A stretch of DNA of 64,000 nt, from the NCBI RefSeq assembly GCF_002858715.1, contig NZ_PJZH01000003.1:186001-250000 (forward strand), read 5' to 3'. Both the position numbers and the translations under genes were made by a program. The DNA is from Chimaeribacter coloradensis. Its GTDB lineage: Bacteria > Pseudomonadota > Gammaproteobacteria > Enterobacterales > Enterobacteriaceae. Of this stretch, positions 50,485-61,001 are shown one piece after another (the first letter of the stretch is position 1; every line of letters starts with the position of its first letter). The notes beneath the pieces were generated by a model. The model was not told where the DNA came from and did no database searches. It was given only the letters and a program-made list of their open reading frames with translations.

Positions 50485-51360
50485 TCAGCCCGGCAGAATA
50501 AAGCGGTGTTGCGGAACGCCGGTTTCATTCGTTTCGACCTGCAACAGCGCGCCGTCCAGTTCGCCGGGGTTCTCCAGCCCTTTGCGGGCGGAGGTGATAA
50601 ACAGCGTCTTGCGCTCCGGGCCGCCAAAGGTACAGCAGCTTGGCTGGCTCACCGGCAACGGGATCGCCTCTTCCGCCAGCAGTTCGCCGTCATTGATCTG
50701 GTAGGTAAACAGGCAGTGATGGCCGAAGCAGGCATTCACTAACCGGCCACTGGTGGTGAGGGTGGAGCCGTCCGGCGTCAGCTCGCCGCTGGAGTAGCAG
50801 CTCAGGGTGCGCGGGTTGATGCGTTTGCTGTTACCGGAGTAGAAGCGTTTGGCGCTGCTGTCGGCGAACCAGACGCGGTTCTCATGCCATACCAGCGTAT
50901 TGGGGATGGTGAGCTTGTCCATCATCATTTCCGGCGCGGCGTCCCCGGCGGCGTAGCGATACCAGGCCCCGATCGGGTCATTTTCGGTTAAATCCATGGT
51001 GCCGAACCAGAGCGAGCCGTCAGGCGCGATGGCCGCTTCATTCGGCCGGGTTTTGGCGATCTCTTCCGGGTAGTCGCAGAGCACGGCAATCTCCCCGCTG
51101 GCGAAGTCATAGGTGGTGATGCCCAGCTGGGAGACCAGCAAAAACAGCTCTTCCTTATCCGTGAGCAGCACGCCGCTGGTGACACCCGGCAGGGTGCGGA
51201 TTTCTGTTTCCCGGCGTGACGGCCAGTAACGCAGCAGGCGCTGGCGGTTGATGTCTACCCAGAGCAGCGACTGGCTGCGATCGCACCATACGGGCGTTTC
51301 ACCCAGTTCGGCCCGGTAGTCATTAACCGGGGTGACGTCAGAACGTAGAAATGCGGCCAT
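50485..51360 (-). CDS. SMP-30/gluconolactonase-family protein
   Basis: The 291-residue protein is a six-bladed beta-propeller of the SMP-30/regucalcin family, whose members are metal-dependent sugar lactonases. Family landmarks are GETPVW, WVDINRQRLLRY, RPNEAAIAPDGSLWFGTMD with likely metal ligands, IPNTLVWHENRVWFADS and CCTFGGPERKTLFITSA. The ATG at 51360 is preferred over 51414 because the propeller begins there. In E. coli rihC sits between ispH and dapB; here this gene takes that place. Confidence 0.87.
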   Translation of the reverse strand: MAAFLRSDVTPVNDYRAELGETPVWCDRSQSLLWVDINRQRLLRYWPSRRETEIRTLPGVTSGVLLTDKEELFLLVSQLGITTYDFASGEIAVLCDYPEEIAKTRPNEAAIAPDGSLWFGTMDLTENDPIGAWYRYAAGDAAPEMMMDKLTIPNTLVWHENRVWFADSSAKRFYSGNSKRINPRTLSCYSSGELTPDGSTLTTSGRLVNACFGHHCLFTYQINDGELLAEEAIPLPVSQPSCCTFGGPERKTLFITSARKGLENPGELDGALLQVETNETGVPQHRFILPG

Positions 51361-52550
<1,190 letters not shown>

Positions 52551-52601
52551 TTTTTCCAAACCATTGTGATGTGGTTTTTTGATCATAATTATTTGATTAA
52601 C

Positions 52602-52628
52602 GGGCAATTCCTTGATTGCCCTTTTTTT
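52602..52628 (+). terminator. dapB terminator
   Basis: Stem GGGCAAT/ATTGCCC with a six-base loop and a run of seven T, 51 bases after dapB. Confidence 0.8.
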
Positions 52629-52778
52629 ATTATGCAAAAACAGGAGTTAAGAATTTATAAACAGGCGTGATAGACAAAATAGTTACTTTACCTTCCTTGT
52701 TTTCCGTGTCGCCTGACTGGGTTGTATAAAAAACATCCTTATTCTCGTTTTTCCTCCTCTTTCCTGCTGCCGGCAGAC

Positions 52779-52794
52779 TCGCAACCGTTTACTC
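52779..52794. promoter_or_regulatory. PurR-type box upstream of carAB
   Basis: TCGCAACCGTTTACTC matches the PurR consensus at all but its two end positions. It lies about 90-100 bp upstream of the carP1-like promoter, where purine control acts in E. coli. Confidence 0.6.
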
Positions 52795-52879
52795 CCCCGA
52801 CTTATGCGGTGTTTTTGCCGTTGATAAGAGGCAATTTGTCTGAATGCAGAGAAAACATAACAAAAAAGGTGGGTTTGGG

Positions 52880-52908
52880 TAGACAAAGGGGATCGCCCTC
52901 ATTAGAAT
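52880..52908 (+). promoter_or_regulatory. carP1-like promoter
   Basis: TAGACA (52880-52885), 17 bases, TAGAAT (52903-52908). Position and downstream GCGCGCAATTTG sequence agree with the pyrimidine-controlled E. coli carP1. Confidence 0.7.
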
Positions 52909-52969
52909 GCGCGCAATTTGCCGAAAATTAGCTCTTGCAGCGATTTTTGCATTGATTTAGTGCGCCTGT

Positions 52970-53008
52970 TCTGAATTAATATGCAAATATTGTGATTGAT
53001 TATTCCTG
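52970..53008. promoter_or_regulatory. Paired ARG boxes before carA
   Basis: TCTGAATTAATATGCAAA (52970-52987) and TGTGATTGATTATTCCTG (52991-53008) are ARG-box-like 18-mers three bases apart. This is the usual tandem arrangement for an ArgR hexamer, at the downstream promoter as in E. coli car. Confidence 0.75.
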
Positions 53009-53017
53009 GAGGATGCT

Positions 53018-54166
53018 TTGATTAAGTCAGCGCTGTTGGTTCTGGAAGACGGAACCCAATTCCACGGTCGGGCCATCGGGGCCGAAGGTACGGCAGTGGG
53101 GGAAGTGGTCTTCAATACGTCGATGACCGGTTATCAAGAAATCCTCACTGATCCCTCCTATTCCCGCCAGATCGTTACCCTTACTTATCCCCATATCGGC
53201 AATGTCGGCACCAACGCCGCCGATGAAGAATCCTCCACTGTTCATGCGCAAGCCCTGGTTATCCGCGACCTCCCGCTCATCGCCAGCAACTACCGCAATG
53301 AAGAAAACCTCTCCGACTACCTCAAGCGCCTCAATATCGTCGGCATTGCAGACATCGACACCCGTAAGCTGACGCGCCTGCTGCGTGAGAAGGGCGCCCA
53401 GAACGGCTGCATCATCGCCGGGGACAACGTTGACGCCGCGCTGGCGCTGGAGAAGGCCAAAGCCTTCCCGGGCCTGAAAGGCATGGATCTGGCGAAAGAG
53501 GTCTGCACCCGCGAGAGCTACAGCTGGCAACAGGGGAGCTGGGCACTGGAAGGCGGCCTGCCGGAAGCGGCCGAGGCGTCCGCGCTGCCGTTCCACGTGG
53601 TGGCCTATGACTACGGCGTGAAGCGCAACATCCTGCGGATGCTGGTGGATCGCGGCTGCCGCCTGACGGTCGTCCCGGCACAGACCCCGGCAGACGAGGT
53701 GCTGGCGATGAACCCGGACGGCATCTTCCTGTCCAACGGCCCGGGTGACCCGGAGCCGTGCGACTACGCCATCGCGGCAATCCAGCGCTTCCTGGAAACC
53801 GACATGCCGGTATTCGGCATCTGCCTCGGCCACCAGTTGCTGGCGCTGGCCTGCGGCGCGAAAACCCGCAAGATGAAGCTCGGCCACCACGGCGGCAACC
53901 ACCCGGTGAAAGACTGGGACAACAACACGGTGATGATCACCGCGCAGAACCACGGCTTTGCCGTCGATGAAGAGGATCTGCCGCCGACGCTGCGCATCAC
54001 GCACTCTTCGCTGTTTGACCACACGGTGCAGGGCATCCACCACACCAGCAAGCCGGCCTTCAGCTTCCAGGGCCACCCGGAAGCCAGCCCCGGCCCGCAC
54101 GATGCCGCACCGCTGTTCGACCACTTTATCGAACTGATCAAGACTTACCGTTCCACCGCCAAATAA
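53018..54166 (+). CDS. carA: Carbamoyl phosphate synthase small subunit (TTG start)
   Basis: CarA supplies ammonia from glutamine to CarB. The protein is 382 residues, as in E. coli, and begins [17 protein letters not shown] from a TTG after CTGGAGG, the E. coli arrangement. Class I glutamine amidotransferase residues are Cys269 in GICLGHQ and the His/Glu pair in [11 protein letters not shown]. carB follows after 18 bases. Confidence 0.98.
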   Translation: MIKSALLVLEDGTQFHGRAIGAEGTAVGEVVFNTSMTGYQEILTDPSYSRQIVTLTYPHIGNVGTNAADEESSTVHAQALVIRDLPLIASNYRNEENLSDYLKRLNIVGIADIDTRKLTRLLREKGAQNGCIIAGDNVDAALALEKAKAFPGLKGMDLAKEVCTRESYSWQQGSWALEGGLPEAAEASALPFHVVAYDYGVKRNILRMLVDRGCRLTVVPAQTPADEVLAMNPDGIFLSNGPGDPEPCDYAIAAIQRFLETDMPVFGICLGHQLLALACGAKTRKMKLGHHGGNHPVKDWDNNTVMITAQNHGFAVDEEDLPPTLRITHSSLFDHTVQGIHHTSKPAFSFQGHPEASPGPHDAAPLFDHFIELIKTYRSTAK

Positions 54167-54184
54167 TCAGGAGCCATAACAGCC

Positions 54185-57100
54185 ATGCCAAAACGTACTG
54201 ACATAAAAAGCATCCTGATCCTCGGCGCCGGCCCGATTGTTATCGGCCAGGCATGTGAGTTCGACTACTCCGGCGCGCAGGCCTGTAAGGCGCTGCGTGA
54301 AGAGGGTTACCGCGTCATCCTGGTGAACTCCAACCCGGCCACCATCATGACCGACCCGGAAATGGCCGATGCCACCTACATCGAGCCGATCCACTGGGAA
54401 GTGGTGCGCAAAATCATCGAAAAAGAGCGCCCGGATGCGGTGCTGCCGACCATGGGCGGCCAGACGGCGCTGAACTGTGCGCTGGAGCTGGAGCGCCAGG
54501 GCGTGCTGGAGGAGTTCGGCGTCACCATGATTGGTGCCACCGCCGACGCCATCGACAAGGCGGAAGACCGCCGCCGCTTTGACCAGGCGATGAAGAAAAT
54601 CGGCCTGGACACCGCCCGCTCAGGCATCGCGCACACCATGGAAGAGGCGCTGGCCGTGGCGGCTGACGTCGGCTTCCCGTGCATCATCCGCCCGTCGTTC
54701 ACCATGGGCGGCACCGGCGGCGGCATCGCCTATAACCGCGAAGAGTTTGAAGAGATCTGCGAACGCGGCCTCGACCTTTCCCCAACCAACGAGCTGCTGA
54801 TCGATGAGTCGCTGATTGGCTGGAAAGAGTATGAGATGGAGGTGGTGCGCGACAAGAATGACAACTGCATCATCGTCTGTTCGATCGAGAACTTCGATGC
54901 GATGGGCATCCACACCGGTGACTCCATCACCGTGGCCCCGGCGCAAACGCTGACCGACAAAGAGTACCAGATCATGCGTAACGCCTCGATGGCGGTACTG
55001 CGTGAGATCGGCGTCGAGACCGGCGGCTCCAACGTGCAGTTCTCGGTAAACCCGAAAAACGGCCGCCTGATCGTCATCGAGATGAACCCGCGCGTCTCCC
55101 GCTCCTCGGCGCTGGCCTCGAAAGCCACCGGCTTCCCGATCGCCCGCGTCGCCGCCAAGCTGGCGGTGGGCTACACGCTGGACGAGCTGATGAACGACAT
55201 CACCGGCGGGCGCACCCCGGCCTCGTTCGAGCCTTCCATTGACTACGTCGTTACCAAGATCCCGCGCTTCAACTTCGAGAAGTTCGCCGGTGCCAACGAC
55301 CGCCTGACCACCCAGATGAAATCGGTGGGTGAAGTGATGGCCATCGGCCGCACCCAGCAGGAGTCGCTGCAAAAGGCGCTGCGCGGCCTGGAAGTCGGCA
55401 AAACCGGCTTTGATCCGATGGTCAGCCTCGACGATCCGGAAGCCCTGACCAAGATCCGCCGCGAGCTGAAAGATGCCGGTGCGGATCGTATCTGGTACAT
55501 CGCCGACGCCTTCCGCGCCGGGATGTCCGTGGACGGCATCTTCAACCTCACCAACATCGACCGCTGGTTCCTGGTGCAGATTGAAGAGCTGGTGCGGCTG
55601 GAAGAGAAAGTGGAAGAGGGCGGTGCCAATGTGCTGACCGCCGACTTCCTGCGCCAGCTCAAGCGCAAGGGCTTCGCCGATGCGCGCCTGGCGAAACTGG
55701 CAGGCGTCTCGGAAGGCGAGATCCGCAAGCTGCGCCACAAATACAACCTGCACCCGGTCTACAAACGGGTGGATACCTGTGCGGCGGAGTTCTCCACCGA
55801 TACCGCCTACATGTACTCCACCTATGAGGAAGAGTGCGAATCCAACCCGACCAACGACCGCCCGAAAGTGATGGTGCTGGGCGGCGGGCCGAACCGTATC
55901 GGCCAGGGTATCGAGTTTGACTACTGCTGCGTCCACGCCGCGCTGGCGCTGCGCGACGACGGCTATGAAACCATCATGGTCAACTGCAACCCGGAAACCG
56001 TCTCCACCGACTACGACACCTCTGACCGCCTCTACTTCGAGCCGGTGACGCTGGAAGATGTGCTGGAAATTGTGCGCATTGAGCAGCCGAAAGGGGTGAT
56101 TGTGCAGTACGGCGGCCAGACCCCGCTGAAACTGGCGCGTGAACTGGAAGCGGCCGGCGTGCCGATCATCGGCACCAGCCCGGACGCGATTGACCGCGCC
56201 GAAGACCGTGAGCGCTTCCAGCAGGCGGTGAACCGCCTCGGCCTGAAGCAGCCGGCCAACGCCACCGTGGCGACCATTGAACAGGCGGTGGAGAAGTCCG
56301 CCGGGCTGGGTTACCCGCTGGTGGTGCGCCCCTCCTACGTGCTGGGCGGCCGGGCGATGGAGATCGTCTACGACGAAACCGACCTCAAGCGCTACTTCCA
56401 GAACGCGGTGTCTGTTTCCAATGACGCGCCGGTACTGCTGGACCGCTTCCTGGATGACGCCGTAGAAGTGGACGTTGACGCTATCTGCGACGGCGAGCGG
56501 GTGCTGATTGGCGGCATCATGGAGCATATCGAACAGGCGGGCGTGCACTCCGGTGACTCCGCCTGCTCCCTGCCGGCCTACACCCTGAGCAAAGAGATTC
56601 AGGATGAGATGCGCCGCCAGGTCGAGAAGCTGGCCTTCGAACTCTGCGTGCGCGGCCTGATGAACGTGCAGTTCGCGGTGAAAGACAACGAAGTCTACCT
56701 GATCGAGGTAAACCCGCGTGCCGCCCGTACCGTACCGTTCGTCTCCAAAGCCACCGGCGTGCCGCTGGCGAAAGTGGCGGCGCGGGTGATGGTCGGCCAG
56801 ACGCTGGCGGAACAGGGTGTGACGGAAGAGGTCATCCCGCCGTACTACTCGGTGAAAGAGGTGGTGCTGCCGTTCAACAAATTCCCGGGCGTTGACCCGA
56901 TCCTCGGGCCGGAAATGCGCTCCACCGGGGAAGTGATGGGCGTCGGCCGCACCTTCGCGGAAGCCTTCGGCAAAGCGATGCTGGGCAGCCACTCCGGCCT
57001 GAACATGAAAAAGAGCGGCCGTGCACTGCTCTCCGTGCGCGAGGGGGATAAATCCCGCGTGGTGGATCTGGCCGCCAAGCTGCTGAAACGCGGTTTCGAG

Positions 57101-57415
57101 CTGGACGCCACCCACGGCACCGCCGTGGTGCTGGGCGAGTCGGGCATTAACCCGCGCCTGGTCAACAAGGTGCATGAGGGCCGCCCGCACATTCAGGACC
57201 GCATCAAAAACGGTGAGTACACCTACATCGTCAACACCACCGCCGGGCGTCAGGCGATTGAGGACTCCAAGCTGATTCGCCGCAGCGCCCTGCAATATAA
57301 AGTGCATTACGACACCACCCTGAACGGCGGCTTCGCCACCGCGATGGCACTGAGCACCGACCCGACAGAGCAGGTGATCTCAGTGCAGGAGATGCACGCG
57401 CAACTCAAAGGCTGA
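54185..57415 (+). CDS. carB: Carbamoyl phosphate synthase large subunit
   Basis: CarB makes carbamoyl phosphate for arginine and pyrimidines. Two homologous halves each carry an ATP-grasp domain: [17 protein letters not shown] near residue 170 and [17 protein letters not shown] near 715. Duplicated [16 protein letters not shown] and [16 protein letters not shown] loops are clear, and the C-terminal allosteric domain (about 935-1076) binds UMP, IMP and ornithine. Length 1076 against 1073 in E. coli. Confidence 0.99.
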   Translation: MPKRTDIKSILILGAGPIVIGQACEFDYSGAQACKALREEGYRVILVNSNPATIMTDPEMADATYIEPIHWEVVRKIIEKERPDAVLPTMGGQTALNCALELERQGVLEEFGVTMIGATADAIDKAEDRRRFDQAMKKIGLDTARSGIAHTMEEALAVAADVGFPCIIRPSFTMGGTGGGIAYNREEFEEICERGLDLSPTNELLIDESLIGWKEYEMEVVRDKNDNCIIVCSIENFDAMGIHTGDSITVAPAQTLTDKEYQIMRNASMAVLREIGVETGGSNVQFSVNPKNGRLIVIEMNPRVSRSSALASKATGFPIARVAAKLAVGYTLDELMNDITGGRTPASFEPSIDYVVTKIPRFNFEKFAGANDRLTTQMKSVGEVMAIGRTQQESLQKALRGLEVGKTGFDPMVSLDDPEALTKIRRELKDAGADRIWYIADAFRAGMSVDGIFNLTNIDRWFLVQIEELVRLEEKVEEGGANVLTADFLRQLKRKGFADARLAKLAGVSEGEIRKLRHKYNLHPVYKRVDTCAAEFSTDTAYMYSTYEEECESNPTNDRPKVMVLGGGPNRIGQGIEFDYCCVHAALALRDDGYETIMVNCNPETVSTDYDTSDRLYFEPVTLEDVLEIVRIEQPKGVIVQYGGQTPLKLARELEAAGVPIIGTSPDAIDRAEDRERFQQAVNRLGLKQPANATVATIEQAVEKSAGLGYPLVVRPSYVLGGRAMEIVYDETDLKRYFQNAVSVSNDAPVLLDRFLDDAVEVDVDAICDGERVLIGGIMEHIEQAGVHSGDSACSLPAYTLSKEIQDEMRRQVEKLAFELCVRGLMNVQFAVKDNEVYLIEVNPRAARTVPFVSKATGVPLAKVAARVMVGQTLAEQGVTEEVIPPYYSVKEVVLPFNKFPGVDPILGPEMRSTGEVMGVGRTFAEAFGKAMLGSHSGLNMKKSGRALLSVREGDKSRVVDLAAKLLKRGFELDATHGTAVVLGESGINPRLVNKVHEGRPHIQDRIKNGEYTYIVNTTAGRQAIEDSKLIRRSALQYKVHYDTTLNGGFATAMALSTDPTEQVISVQEMHAQLKG

Positions 57416-57431
57416 TTTTTCTCACCTCAGC

Positions 57432-57461
57432 AAAAACCCCACGGCAACGTGGGGTTTTTTT
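57432..57461 (+). terminator. carAB terminator
   Basis: Stem CCCCACG/CGTGGGG with a four-base loop and A and T tracts. Confidence 0.9.
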
Positions 57462-57558
57462 ATGCCTGTCCTGCCAGCGCATCACGCTTGCGGCCGTGCG
57501 CCAGGCGGGAAGGGGCATCGCGCCCGGCACCCTGCCGGCGTCCCCCACAGGGCAGATA

Positions 57559-58020
57559 TCACGCTTTTTTGCCTGCCATCACACGCTGGCGGTGGCAGTC
57601 GCCGGGTTCCAGTTTATGCCCGTGAAGTGAACGCACCTCCAGCGGCTGCACTGGCTGCCCGCAGGCGTTATCCAGCAGCACAGAATGTGTCTCGCCCTGC
57701 TCAAACAGATAGCGTTCTCCCCATTGCCGTATGGCCACCACAATCGGAAAGACGGAACGGCCCTTTTCGGTCAGGACATATTCGCTGTACGCACTGCCGT
57801 CTGACGCGGGGCAGATCTCAAACACGCCGATATCAACCAGCAGTTTCAGGCGGGAAGCCAGAATATTTCTCGCCAGGCCCAGATTCTTTTGAAACTCACT
57901 GAATCTGCGCACATCGTCAAACGCCTCACGGATGATCATCAGACACCAGCGTTCACCAATAGCTTCTAACGTCCTGGCGACGGGGCATTCGCTGGTTCTG
58001 AGCGATTCCTGTTTTGCCAT
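57559..58020 (-). CDS. HxlR-family winged-helix regulator
   Basis: The 153-residue protein has the HxlR signature: ECPVARTLEAIGERWCLMII (conserved Cys12), RFSEFQKNLGLARNILASRL and the wing YVLTEKG. The family regulates responses to electrophiles, aldehydes or drugs, often from a divergent gene. Here it faces two transporter genes across 126 bases with A-tract repeats, so local repression of the transporters is likely. The signal is unknown. Confidence 0.88.
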   Translation of the reverse strand: MAKQESLRTSECPVARTLEAIGERWCLMIIREAFDDVRRFSEFQKNLGLARNILASRLKLLVDIGVFEICPASDGSAYSEYVLTEKGRSVFPIVVAIRQWGERYLFEQGETHSVLLDNACGQPVQPLEVRSLHGHKLEPGDCHRQRVMAGKKA

Positions 58021-58077
58021 CTCTTTTGCTCTCCGTTTGCCCGTTTATTGACGCCAGCATAATCCTCACCAAAAGAA

Positions 58078-58137
58078 GTTGCAAAAAAAAACCACTGAGG
58101 GTAATTCTAGGGAACATGTAGTTTCAAAAAAAAACCA
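58078..58137. repeat. A-tract direct repeats, candidate HxlR operators
   Basis: GTTGC-A9-CCA at 58078-58094 and GTTTC-A9-CCA at 58121-58137 match at 16 of 17 positions. They are 43 bp apart, close to four helical turns. The second copy ends nine bases before the MFS start. Direct repeats of this size suit binding by two HxlR dimers, but this is inference. Confidence 0.55.
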
Positions 58138-58146
58138 GATAAGGGC

Positions 58147-59364
58147 ATGACGATGGACGCAAAGGCAGATACACAGGCGGAGGCTATGGAACAGATCGCG
58201 TCAGCAGAGGCCCCGGTGCTTACCCCGCGGATAACCCTTCTGTTCTCACTCACGAGTGCCCTGGCGGTGGCCAATGTCTATTCGGCCCAGCCTTTACTGG
58301 AGTCGATGTCAGTCAGCCTGAAGGTGCCGCCCGGCACGATAGGCAGCGTCATCACCGCCACCCAGGCAGGGTATGCCGCCGGGTTGATCTTTCTGGTGCC
58401 GCTTGGCGATCGGGTAAACCGGAAAACGCTGGTGATCACGCATCTGTTACTTTCCGTGCTGGCGCTGACCGCGGCGGGGTTATCACAAAATCTGGCCACC
58501 CTGTTATGCGCGATGTTGTTTACCGGCCTGATGGCGGTGGTGGTGCAGCTCATGGTGGCCTGGGCTGCGATACTGGCGGCCCCCCAGCGGCGCGGGCAGG
58601 TCGTCGGCACGGTGACCAGCGGTATTGTGCTGGGGATACTGCTGGCCCGTTTTATATCAGGAACCATTGCCGATCTCGCCGGCTGGCGGGTTGTTTACCT
58701 GACTGCGGCCGGCCTGATGTTACTGATCGCCTGTTTACTGGGAAAAGTGATGCCGTCCACTGCGCCCCGGAGGCCAACACCCACCTATCTTTCCCTGCTG
58801 CTGTCCGTTTTCCGCCTGTTTTTCACGGAGCCTCAGCTGAGGAAGCGGGGGCTTTTTGCCCTGCTTATCTTTGCTGCGTTCAGCATGCTGTGGACGTCGA
58901 TGGTCATGCCGCTCAGTGCCATGTCGTTGTCACATACCCAGATAGGCCTGTTTGGGTTAGCGGGCATTGCCGGTGCGCTGGCGGCGTCAAGAGCAGGTTT
59001 ATGGGCAGATGGAGGCCGGGGGCAGCAGGCGACCGGCACAGCGCTGGCGGTGCTGACCCTCTCATGGCTGCCCATCGCTTATACCGAAACGTCTTTGCTG
59101 TGGCTTCTCATCGGCATCATCACGCTGGACTTCGCGGTGCAGACCATCCATGTGACCAACCAAAGCATCCTGATTGCGGCCAGGCCGGACGCGGCAAGCC
59201 GCCTGGTCGGTGCCTACATGTGTTTTTATTCCGTGGGCAGCGCACTGGGCGCCATTACCGCCACGGCGCTTTATGCGCTCTGGGGGTGGCCGTCAGTCTG
59301 CTTCGCGGGGGCACTCGTGAGTGCCTCTGCTTTTCTCTTCTGGGCAGGATCGCGTCAATCATGA
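58147..59364 (+). CDS. MFS transporter, drug efflux type
   Basis: A 405-residue protein with about 12 helices. The loop 2-3 motif is LGDRVNRKTLV near residue 89. The N-terminal segment of about 28 residues is hydrophilic. The overall pattern suggests a proton-driven exporter; the substrate is unknown. AAGGG precedes the ATG at 58147; the Met two codons later could also start. Its stop overlaps the start of the EamA gene (ATGA), so they are probably co-transcribed. Confidence 0.88.
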   Translation: MTMDAKADTQAEAMEQIASAEAPVLTPRITLLFSLTSALAVANVYSAQPLLESMSVSLKVPPGTIGSVITATQAGYAAGLIFLVPLGDRVNRKTLVITHLLLSVLALTAAGLSQNLATLLCAMLFTGLMAVVVQLMVAWAAILAAPQRRGQVVGTVTSGIVLGILLARFISGTIADLAGWRVVYLTAAGLMLLIACLLGKVMPSTAPRRPTPTYLSLLLSVFRLFFTEPQLRKRGLFALLIFAAFSMLWTSMVMPLSAMSLSHTQIGLFGLAGIAGALAASRAGLWADGGRGQQATGTALAVLTLSWLPIAYTETSLLWLLIGIITLDFAVQTIHVTNQSILIAARPDAASRLVGAYMCFYSVGSALGAITATALYALWGWPSVCFAGALVSASAFLFWAGSRQS

Positions 59365-60248
59365 AATTACATCATCTGTTGCTCGCCATTCTGATCACGG
59401 CAATCTGGGGCATTAACTTTTCAGTTATCAAGCTGGGGCTGAGTTCGGTGGAGCCCTTCACGCTGGCAGGCATACGCTTCACGCTATGCGCGTTACCACT
59501 CCTGCTGTTTATCAAAAAACCGGATGTCCCGTGGCGCTACCTCATCAGCTATGGTCTGGTGTTTGGCATTGGCCTGTGGGGGCTGGTCAATCTGGGGATC
59601 AGAACCGGGCTTTCAGCAGGCATTGCGTCACTCTTGCTGCAATTCAGCGCCTTTTTTACCCTGCTGCTGGGCCGCCTGGTATTGAAAGAGAGCCTCAGCC
59701 GTTATCAAATCGCCGGGTTCATGATTGCCTGCGGGGGATTACTGAGCATTGTTTTCATCACGGATGGTTCCGTGACCTTCTCCGGGATGCTGCTGGTGCT
59801 GGCGGGTGCCATCGCCTGGAGTATCGCCAACATCATTAATAAGAAGGCGGGCACCAGGCAGGTCTTTGCCTTCCTGGTCTGGTCGAGTGCCTTTTCGCCG
59901 GTGCCCCTTTTTCTGCTGGACTGGCTCGCCAACGGCACCCACGGCTATATGTCGCTGGTCAGCCACATGGACGCGCGCGCCCTGTTGTCAGTGCTGTTTC
60001 AGGTCTACCCCAATACCCTGTTTGGCTACTGGGTATGGAATTCCCTGCTTAAACAATACCCGGTGTCCACCGTGGCTCCGCTGTCGTTGCTGGTGCCGGT
60101 GTTTGGGCTTCTGGGTTCCAGGGTGATAGTGGGGGAAACGCTTTCACAGGTGAAAATCCTCGCCCTGCTGCTGATTATTTCTGGGCTGGTTGTCGGGTTG
60201 TATGGCCGGCGGCTGACGCGTTTTTTGGCAGAATGGCGTACCGGGTAG
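59361..60248 (+). CDS. EamA/DMT-family transporter
   Basis: A 295-residue protein of about ten helices in two EamA repeats: the first with WGINFSVIKLGLSSVEPFTLAG, the second starting near residue 135 at LLVLAGAIAWSIANIIN. The family exports amino acids and metabolites. The ATG at 59361 overlaps the MFS stop; the same frame stays open for 855 bases upstream only because it shadows the MFS gene. Together with the HxlR gene it forms a three-gene module between carB and kefF. Confidence 0.88.
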   Translation: MKLHHLLLAILITAIWGINFSVIKLGLSSVEPFTLAGIRFTLCALPLLLFIKKPDVPWRYLISYGLVFGIGLWGLVNLGIRTGLSAGIASLLLQFSAFFTLLLGRLVLKESLSRYQIAGFMIACGGLLSIVFITDGSVTFSGMLLVLAGAIAWSIANIINKKAGTRQVFAFLVWSSAFSPVPLFLLDWLANGTHGYMSLVSHMDARALLSVLFQVYPNTLFGYWVWNSLLKQYPVSTVAPLSLLVPVFGLLGSRVIVGETLSQVKILALLLIISGLVVGLYGRRLTRFLAEWRTG

Positions 60249-60437
60249 CCTGAAGGCCGTTAAGCATTCCGCGTGGCGCATCTTTATAAACCCGCCGCCT
60301 GGTGCCCGCGTTTCTTTTTTTTCCATTTCTCACACCGGGTTAACCCCGTAGAATGCCTGTTTCCGAAAGGCGGCGAAAGCGGGTTATATTTTCCCGATGA
60401 CAACGGCCAAAAGTACAGGCTTTACTGTGAGATCCTT

Positions 60438-61001
60438 ATGATCCTGATTATCTATGCGCACCCCTATCCACACCACTCGCACGCCAATAAGCGCCTGATC
60501 CAGGCGGCCGGTGAGTTGGATCAGGTTGAAGTGCGATCGCTTTACGATCTCTACCCCGATTTCACGCTGAACGTGGCCGCCGAACAGCAGGCGCTGAGCC
60601 GCGCCTCGCTGGTGGTCTGGCAGCACCCGATGCAGTGGTACAACATGCCGCCATTGCTGAAGCTCTGGTTTGACAAAGTACTCTCCCACGGCTGGGCCTA
60701 CGGCCACGGCGGCAATGCGCTGCGCGGCAAAAAAGCGCTCTGGGCGGTGACCACCGGCGGCGACAGCCACCACTTCGAGCTGGGCAGCTTCCCGGACTTC
60801 GCCGCGCTGGCGCAGCCGCTGGAGGCCACCGCGCTCTATTGCGGTATGCAGTGGCAGCCGCCGTTTGTGCTGCACGGCACCTTTAACTGTGACCCGGCCC
60901 GCCTGGAAGCGGCCGCGGTACGCTACCAGGCCCGGCTTGCTGACTACCTGACGCCGGTCTCTGATGACGCAACTACCCTGGCCGGAGGTGCACATGGATA
61001 A
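60438..61001 (+). CDS. kefF: KefF, ancillary oxidoreductase of KefC
   Basis: KefF is a flavodoxin-fold quinone oxidoreductase needed for full KefC activity. [20 protein letters not shown] at the N-terminus and [19 protein letters not shown] near residue 62 are diagnostic. The ATG at 60438 gives 187 residues against 176 in E. coli; an upstream in-frame start at 60273 has no homology. It overlaps kefC by eight bases. Confidence 0.96.
   Translation: MILIIYAHPYPHHSHANKRLIQAAGELDQVEVRSLYDLYPDFTLNVAAEQQALSRASLVVWQHPMQWYNMPPLLKLWFDKVLSHGWAYGHGGNALRGKKALWAVTTGGDSHHFELGSFPDFAALAQPLEATALYCGMQWQPPFVLHGTFNCDPARLEAAAVRYQARLADYLTPVSDDATTLAGGAHG

Larger units (their letters stand above)
52551..53017 (+). 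promoter_or_regulatory. carAB control region
   Basis: 467 bases between dapB and carA. It holds the dapB terminator, a PurR-type box, an upstream promoter and paired ARG boxes just before carA (all listed), the tandem-promoter layout known from E. coli carAB. No gene is supported. Confidence 0.75.

Noticed and set aside
54620-57307. An 895-codon open frame on the minus strand
   Set aside because: It lies entirely opposite carB. The high GC at third codon positions of carB leaves the opposite frame open, and the product is His/Arg/Gly-rich with no family features.
58506-59360. Fusion of a 285-residue domain to the EamA transporter
   Set aside because: The upstream part is an alternative frame of the MFS gene; the real EamA start at 59361 overlaps the MFS stop codon.
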